This document shows positions 4,421 through 7,495 of a DNA stretch of 7,495 nt, in pieces. The notes beneath the pieces are model-generated. The model saw only the letters and a list, made by a program, of their open reading frames with translations, was not told the origin of the DNA and searched no databases. Where the stretch lies: positions 1 to 7,495 of the forward strand of contig UQTI01000090.1 in assembly GCA_900543975.1 (NCBI GenBank). The letters run 5' to 3'. A program made the position numbers and the translations under genes. The first letter of the stretch is position 1. Each line of letters opens with the position of its first letter. This DNA comes from an uncultured Prevotella sp. GTDB taxonomy: Bacteria > Bacteroidota > Bacteroidia > Bacteroidales > Bacteroidaceae.

Positions 4421-6592
4421 TTATTTCTCCTTGTTGCTGTCGCTGCTGTTGCCGCTGTTACCGCTTTCGCTTTCGCTATCGCTTCTGGCTTCAGCCTGCT
4501 CAGTTGCAGTTTTCTCGGCTTCATCCTTCTCAGCCGCAGCCTTTTCAGCTTGTGCCTTCTCTGCTTCCGCCTTCTCAGCCGCAGCCTTTTCAGCTTGTGC
4601 CTTTTCGTGCTCTGCCTGTGCTGCCTTCACAGCCTCGGGCATGTCTTCAAGCTTAGGCTCGTTGTCGTTGATGATCTCTTCCGTGCGGCTTTGCCATGGA
4701 CGCTTGCCGAAAATCTTCTCCACGTCCTCAGCATATATGACCTCACGTTTGATGAGCATCTCTGCAAGCTGACGGTGTCCGTCGGCGTTCTCTTTAAGGA
4801 TGTCCTTGGCGCGGGCATACTGCTGGTTGATCATCTTCAGCACCTCATCATCGATGAGCTTGGCTGTGGTCTCCGAGTAGGGACGCTGGAACTGATATTC
4901 CTGGTTGTTGTAGAAGCAGATGTTGGGCAGCGCGTCACTCATGCCGACGTATGCCACCATGCCGAACGCGCTCTTTGTGGCACGTTCAAGGTCGTTCATG
5001 GCACCTGTCGATATGTGTCCTGTGCAGAGTTCCTCGGCTGCTCGTCCTCCAAGCAGCGAGCACATCTCGTCGAGCATCTGCTCCTTTGTTGAGATCGGTC
5101 GTTCCTCAGGCAGGTACCAGGCGGCACCGAGCGCACGTCCGCGCGGCACGATGCTGACCTTGACCAGCGGGTTGGCGTGCTCACAGAACCACGACACGGT
5201 GGCGTGGCCGGCCTCATGGAGGGCGATGGTGCGCTTCTCCTCCAAGGTCATGATCTTTGTTTTCTTCTCAAGACCGCCTATTATGCGGTCCACGGCATCG
5301 AGGAAGTCTTGTCTTCCTACCGCCTTCTCGTTGCGGCGGGCGGCAATGAGGGCTGCCTCGTTGCACACGTTGGCGATGTCGGCACCCGAGAAGCCAGGCG
5401 TCTGCTTGGCCAGGAAGTCGATGTCGACGGTGTCGTCGGTCTTCACGGGACGCAGGTGAACCTGGAAAATCTCCTTGCGCTCTGGCAGGTCAGGCAGGTC
5501 AACGTTTATCTGGCGGTCAAATCGTCCGGCACGCAGCAGAGCCTTGTCGAGCATGTCGGCACGGTTGGTAGCTGCAAGAATGATCACGCCGCTGTTGGTT
5601 CCGAAGCCGTCCATCTCGATGAGCAAGGCGTTGAGCGTGTTCTCGCGCTCGTCGTTGCCGCCCATCGACGGGTTCTTTGCGCGGGCACGTCCCACGGCGT
5701 CGATCTCGTCGATGAATATTATACATGGAGCCTTCTCCTTGGCTTGGCGGAAGAGATCGCGCACGCGGCTTGCTCCCACGCCCACGAACATCTCGACGAA
5801 GTCGCTACCGCTCATTGAGAAGAACGGCACGCCAGCCTCGCCTGCCACGGCCTTGGCCAGCAGGGTCTTGCCCGTTCCCGGAGGGCCTACGAGCAACACG
5901 CCCTTAGGAATTTTTCCTCCCAGCTCGGTATATTTTTCAGGCTGTTTCAAGAACTCCACGATCTCTTCAACCTCCTGTTTTGCTCCTGCCTGTCCTGCCA
6001 CATCCTTGAAGGTCACGCACATGTCATCGGCTTTCTCATACATCTTGGCTTTGCTCTTGCCCATGTTGAACACGCCGCCGCCACCGCCGCCTCCCCAGCG
6101 GCGCATGAGCAGCACCCAGAGGAACACCATAAGGATAATGGGTCCAAAGTTGAAGAAGATGTTGGTCAGGAAATTGTCCTTGTTGTTGTCGTAGCTCACG
6201 TCAACAATCTTGCCTTGCTGCTGCATGACGTCAAGATACTGTCCGAGCTCATCGATAGAGCCATAGTCGACGCTGACATAAGGTTTCGGTCCAACCTGTT
6301 GCGCTGTCTTTTGGAACACATCGCGTATGTGTTCAGGCTTGACAAACATCTTCAGCTTGTTGTCGGGCTTGATCACCACCACACTTTTGGCGTAACCTTT
6401 AGCCACATATTTCTTAAACTGGGTGTATGTTGCCGTCTGACTTGCGGAGCTGTCGCCTCCTAAGGCGTTGCCTCCTCCTGTGAAGAACAGGATGGCCAGC
6501 GCGATGATGATGATGGTGTAGATCCAAGTGACGTTAAACTTGGGCATCTTCGGCTGGTCGTTGTTTGGTTGTGGATTGCTGTTTTCTGCCAT
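4421..6592 (-). CDS. ftsH: ATP-dependent zinc metalloprotease FtsH
   Basis: FtsH is the essential membrane-anchored AAA+ protease that extracts and degrades membrane proteins and selected soluble regulators. Order of parts over 723 residues: cytoplasmic tail 1-20, membrane segment about 21-38, periplasmic domain about 39-142, second membrane segment about 145-163, RRW plus a seven-glycine linker (167-173), then the AAA+ module. This has Walker A GPPGTGKT (236-243), pore loop FVGVG (269-273), Walker B IIFIDEID (291-298), and the second region of homology (341-361) with arginine fingers R354 and R357. The M41 peptidase has HEAGH (459-463) and the probable third zinc ligand D534. GAAWYLPEE (489-497) replaces the proteobacterial GYTQYLP-type motif. 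The tail from about 651 is a low-complexity A/E/K stretch, then a Ser/Asp/Asn-rich end; the family core stops near 635. All catalytic residues are present. It lies between rsfS (79-bp gap) and cdsA (20-bp gap), probably in one operon. Confidence 0.98.
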   Translation of the reverse strand: MAENSNPQPNNDQPKMPKFNVTWIYTIIIIALAILFFTGGGNALGGDSSASQTATYTQFKKYVAKGYAKSVVVIKPDNKLKMFVKPEHIRDVFQKTAQQVGPKPYVSVDYGSIDELGQYLDVMQQQGKIVDVSYDNNKDNFLTNIFFNFGPIILMVFLWVLLMRRWGGGGGGGVFNMGKSKAKMYEKADDMCVTFKDVAGQAGAKQEVEEIVEFLKQPEKYTELGGKIPKGVLLVGPPGTGKTLLAKAVAGEAGVPFFSMSGSDFVEMFVGVGASRVRDLFRQAKEKAPCIIFIDEIDAVGRARAKNPSMGGNDERENTLNALLIEMDGFGTNSGVIILAATNRADMLDKALLRAGRFDRQINVDLPDLPERKEIFQVHLRPVKTDDTVDIDFLAKQTPGFSGADIANVCNEAALIAARRNEKAVGRQDFLDAVDRIIGGLEKKTKIMTLEEKRTIALHEAGHATVSWFCEHANPLVKVSIVPRGRALGAAWYLPEERPISTKEQMLDEMCSLLGGRAAEELCTGHISTGAMNDLERATKSAFGMVAYVGMSDALPNICFYNNQEYQFQRPYSETTAKLIDDEVLKMINQQYARAKDILKENADGHRQLAEMLIKREVIYAEDVEKIFGKRPWQSRTEEIINDNEPKLEDMPEAVKAAQAEHEKAQAEKAAAEKAEAEKAQAEKAAAEKDEAEKTATEQAEARSDSESESGNSGNSSDSNKEK
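4525..4603. repeat. 34-bp direct repeat inside the ftsH tail (45-bp period)
   Basis: Positions 4525-4558 and 4570-4603 are identical over 34 bp and offset by 45 bp, exactly 15 codons. They encode the near-duplicate AQAEKAAAEK units (residues about 665-674 and 680-689) of the charged FtsH tail. The in-frame period means copy-number change would lengthen or shorten the tail without a frameshift. Confidence 0.9.
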
Positions 6593-6671
6593 GAATTTGT
6601 TGTTGTGATGCTGTTGTGAGGATAGATGTTGCTGTTATGCCTTTCGGCCACCTCGCTATGCTCCTCTCTTC

Positions 6672-7031
6672 TTAGTCGAGGTCGGGGATGTCGGTAACCT
6701 TGGCATCTTGCCACAGGTTGTCGAGGTCGTAAAACTGGCGTGCTTCAGGAAGGAACACATGAACCAGCACGTCGGTGAAGTCGATCGCTACCCACTGGCA
6801 GTTTTCCAGTCCAACGCAGTTGGTTGCCTTCTCGTGCAGGTCTATGCGCACGGTGTCGCTCACCGACTCGGCTATTGCCTCCACCTGTGCGGGCGAGTTG
6901 CCCTGGCAGATGATGAAATAGCTGGCGATGGTTCCGTCGATGCCTTTGAGGTCAACAACCTTTATGCCTTGTCCCTTCTTCTCTTGTATTCCCTTGATGA
7001 TGGTGCTAACCAATTTTTCTGTCTGTTCCAT
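6672..7031 (-). CDS. rsfS: Ribosomal silencing factor RsfS (Iojap/YbeB family)
   Basis: RsfS binds ribosomal protein uL14 on the 50S subunit and blocks joining to the 30S, slowing translation when nutrients run short. The 119-residue length is typical. Family landmarks are KVVDLKGIDGTIASYFIIC (24-42), with the QGNSPAQV turn (43-50), GLENCQW (74-80), DFTDVLVHVF (84-93) and R98 before FYDLDNLW (100-107). The usual aspartate of the SDYF motif is replaced by alanine-serine (IASYF), which is common outside Proteobacteria. The ATG at 7031 follows an A/G-rich leader (AAAAGAAAAGAG) that may act weakly as a ribosome site. It is the first gene of the probable rsfS-ftsH-cdsA operon; I see no promoter box in the 79 bp before ftsH. 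The nearest good upstream -7 box is at 7291-7298, implying a leader of about 255 nt. Confidence 0.95.
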   Translation of the reverse strand: MEQTEKLVSTIIKGIQEKKGQGIKVVDLKGIDGTIASYFIICQGNSPAQVEAIAESVSDTVRIDLHEKATNCVGLENCQWVAIDFTDVLVHVFLPEARQFYDLDNLWQDAKVTDIPDLD

Positions 7032-7290
7032 TCGGATCTCTTTTCTTTTGCTTGATTTTAAAAATTGTTTTCTGTCAAACTGCTTCCGCAGCTCTTTTTA
7101 CTGTTGTTGATTGTTTTCCCTCGTTTTATATAAAATCTCTCTAATATATAAATAAGGTGTATCGCGACGTCGTTTTTCTCTGCACGCCCCTGCCTGGTTT
7201 TTTGGTTGTCTCATGCTTGGGTTTAGTGTGGCTCATGCTGTTGTCTGTCAGCAACCGCTGCAACGAGGTAAAAAACGTCCGATTTGAGTG

Positions 7291-7322
7291 CAAAGTTACA
7301 CCTAAATATCTGAATAAGCACA
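7291..7322 (-). promoter_or_regulatory. Putative rsfS-ftsH-cdsA operon promoter
   Basis: On the minus strand TAACTTTG (7291-7298) is a perfect TAnnTTTG -7 box followed by C. TGTG (7319-7322), 20 bp upstream, matches three of four bases of the TTTG -33 element. The leader would be about 255 nt. The -7 box and downstream bases are identical to those of the tRNA promoter on the other strand. Confidence 0.6.
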
Positions 7323-7342
7323 TAATTATGCGTTATTTTGAC

Positions 7343-7360
7343 TTTTTTTTATAAAAAAAA
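7343..7360. promoter_or_regulatory. Perfect T8-AT-A8 palindrome between divergent promoters (UP-element-like)
   Basis: Eight T, then AT, then eight A form an 18-bp perfect palindrome. It lies about 10 bp upstream of the tRNA promoter's -33 position, where AT-rich UP elements bind the RNA polymerase alpha subunit, and about 20 bp behind the rsfS -33 position. The UP role is inferred from composition and place only. Confidence 0.4.
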
Positions 7361-7370
7361 CGGTGAAAAA

Positions 7371-7401
7371 GTTGGAGTATGAAAAAAAATGAGTAACTTT
7401 G
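7371..7401 (+). promoter_or_regulatory. Putative tRNA-Gln promoter
   Basis: TAACTTTG (7394-7401) is a perfect -7 box. GTTG (7371-7374) lies upstream with a 19-bp spacer, the Bacteroidota spacing, and matches TTTG at three of four bases. Initiation near 7406 leaves a leader of about 40 nt before the mature tRNA 5' end. This is the best-formed promoter in the window. Confidence 0.75.
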
Positions 7402-7443
7402 CACTCGCAATAGAGAAGCTGCTGCTTTGCTACGGCGTTTTAT

Positions 7444-7495
7444 TGGGATATGGTGTAATGGTAACACTACAGATTCTGGTCCTGTCATTCTTGGT
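7444..7495 (+). tRNA. trnQ: tRNA-Gln (anticodon CUG), 3' part beyond window
   Basis: The sequence folds as a tRNA 5' portion. It has acceptor strand TGGGATA (7444-7450), D-arm GTGT-AATGGTA-ACAC (7453-7467), anticodon arm ACAGA-TTCTGGT-CCTGT (7469-7485) and the start of the T-arm (CTTGG, 7490-7494). The anticodon CTG at 7476-7478 follows the invariant U33 and reads CAG, glutamine. U at position 1 is typical of tRNA-Gln. The closing pair of the anticodon stem is A-C, a mild oddity. About 20 bases of T-arm and the acceptor 3' strand are missing, so the acceptor pairing cannot be checked. Confidence 0.85.

Larger units (their letters stand above)
7032..7443. other. 412-bp gap: rsfS leader, divergent promoters, tRNA leader
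   Basis: The part next to rsfS (7032-7160) is AT-rich and featureless. From about 7161 to 7290 base composition rises towards coding level, yet no recognisable gene is present. A 31-codon minus-strand frame (7141-7236) starting MSHTKPKHETTKKPGRG is basic and unrecognised; I do not call it a gene. The part from 7291 to 7410 holds two divergent promoters, the palindrome CATAATTATG (7321-7330) and a perfect T8-AT-A8 palindrome (7343-7360). Confidence 0.7.

Noticed and set aside
3627..4772. 381-codon open frame on the plus strand antisense to cdsA and the end of ftsH
   Set aside because: It is a shadow of real minus-strand genes: its Ser/Ala/Phe-rich part is simply the antisense of the AEK repeats, and it has no recognisable domain. 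The opposite strand has complete family signatures.

Overview
The window looks like a stretch of ordinary chromosome from a Bacteroidales bacterium, probably Prevotella-like. Three things point there. The -7 promoter boxes have the Bacteroidota form TAnnTTTG. There are no clear Shine-Dalgarno sequences, only A-rich leaders. The gene set and order (parA | surE-lpxB | cdsA-ftsH-rsfS) is one I associate with this order. The genus is a guess from style; the phylum is fairly secure. Coding regions look GC-moderate, while the gaps are very AT-rich.

Layout from left to right. A ParA/Soj ATPase on the minus strand runs off the left edge. It is divergent from surE-lpxB on the plus strand, which overlap by 4 bp (ATGA). 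Next comes an 875-bp gene-free, repeat-packed spacer between two convergent operons. The minus-strand operon rsfS-ftsH-cdsA follows; it is transcribed leftward and ends at a strong hairpin/T8 terminator. A 412-bp gap then holds two divergent promoters that share a perfect 14-bp inverted repeat. The window ends in the first 49 bases of a plus-strand tRNA-Gln(CUG).

The gene products fit an envelope and growth theme. LpxB makes the lipid A disaccharide. CdsA makes CDP-diacylglycerol for phospholipids. FtsH is the membrane AAA+ protease, which in E. coli balances these two pathways by degrading LpxC; whether it does so here is unknown. RsfS silences ribosomes, SurE is a nucleotidase, and ParA acts in chromosome partitioning.

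I found no convincing new protein system. What stands out is the lpxB-cdsA spacer. It carries at least four separate repeat families, most with a 21-22 bp period (about two helical turns): T-tract repeats, a 4 x 22-bp palindromic array, and a 225-bp foldback with 25-bp arms and an inner perfect 16-bp stem. These may be a bent-DNA or structured-RNA element, or debris of a dispersed intergenic repeat.
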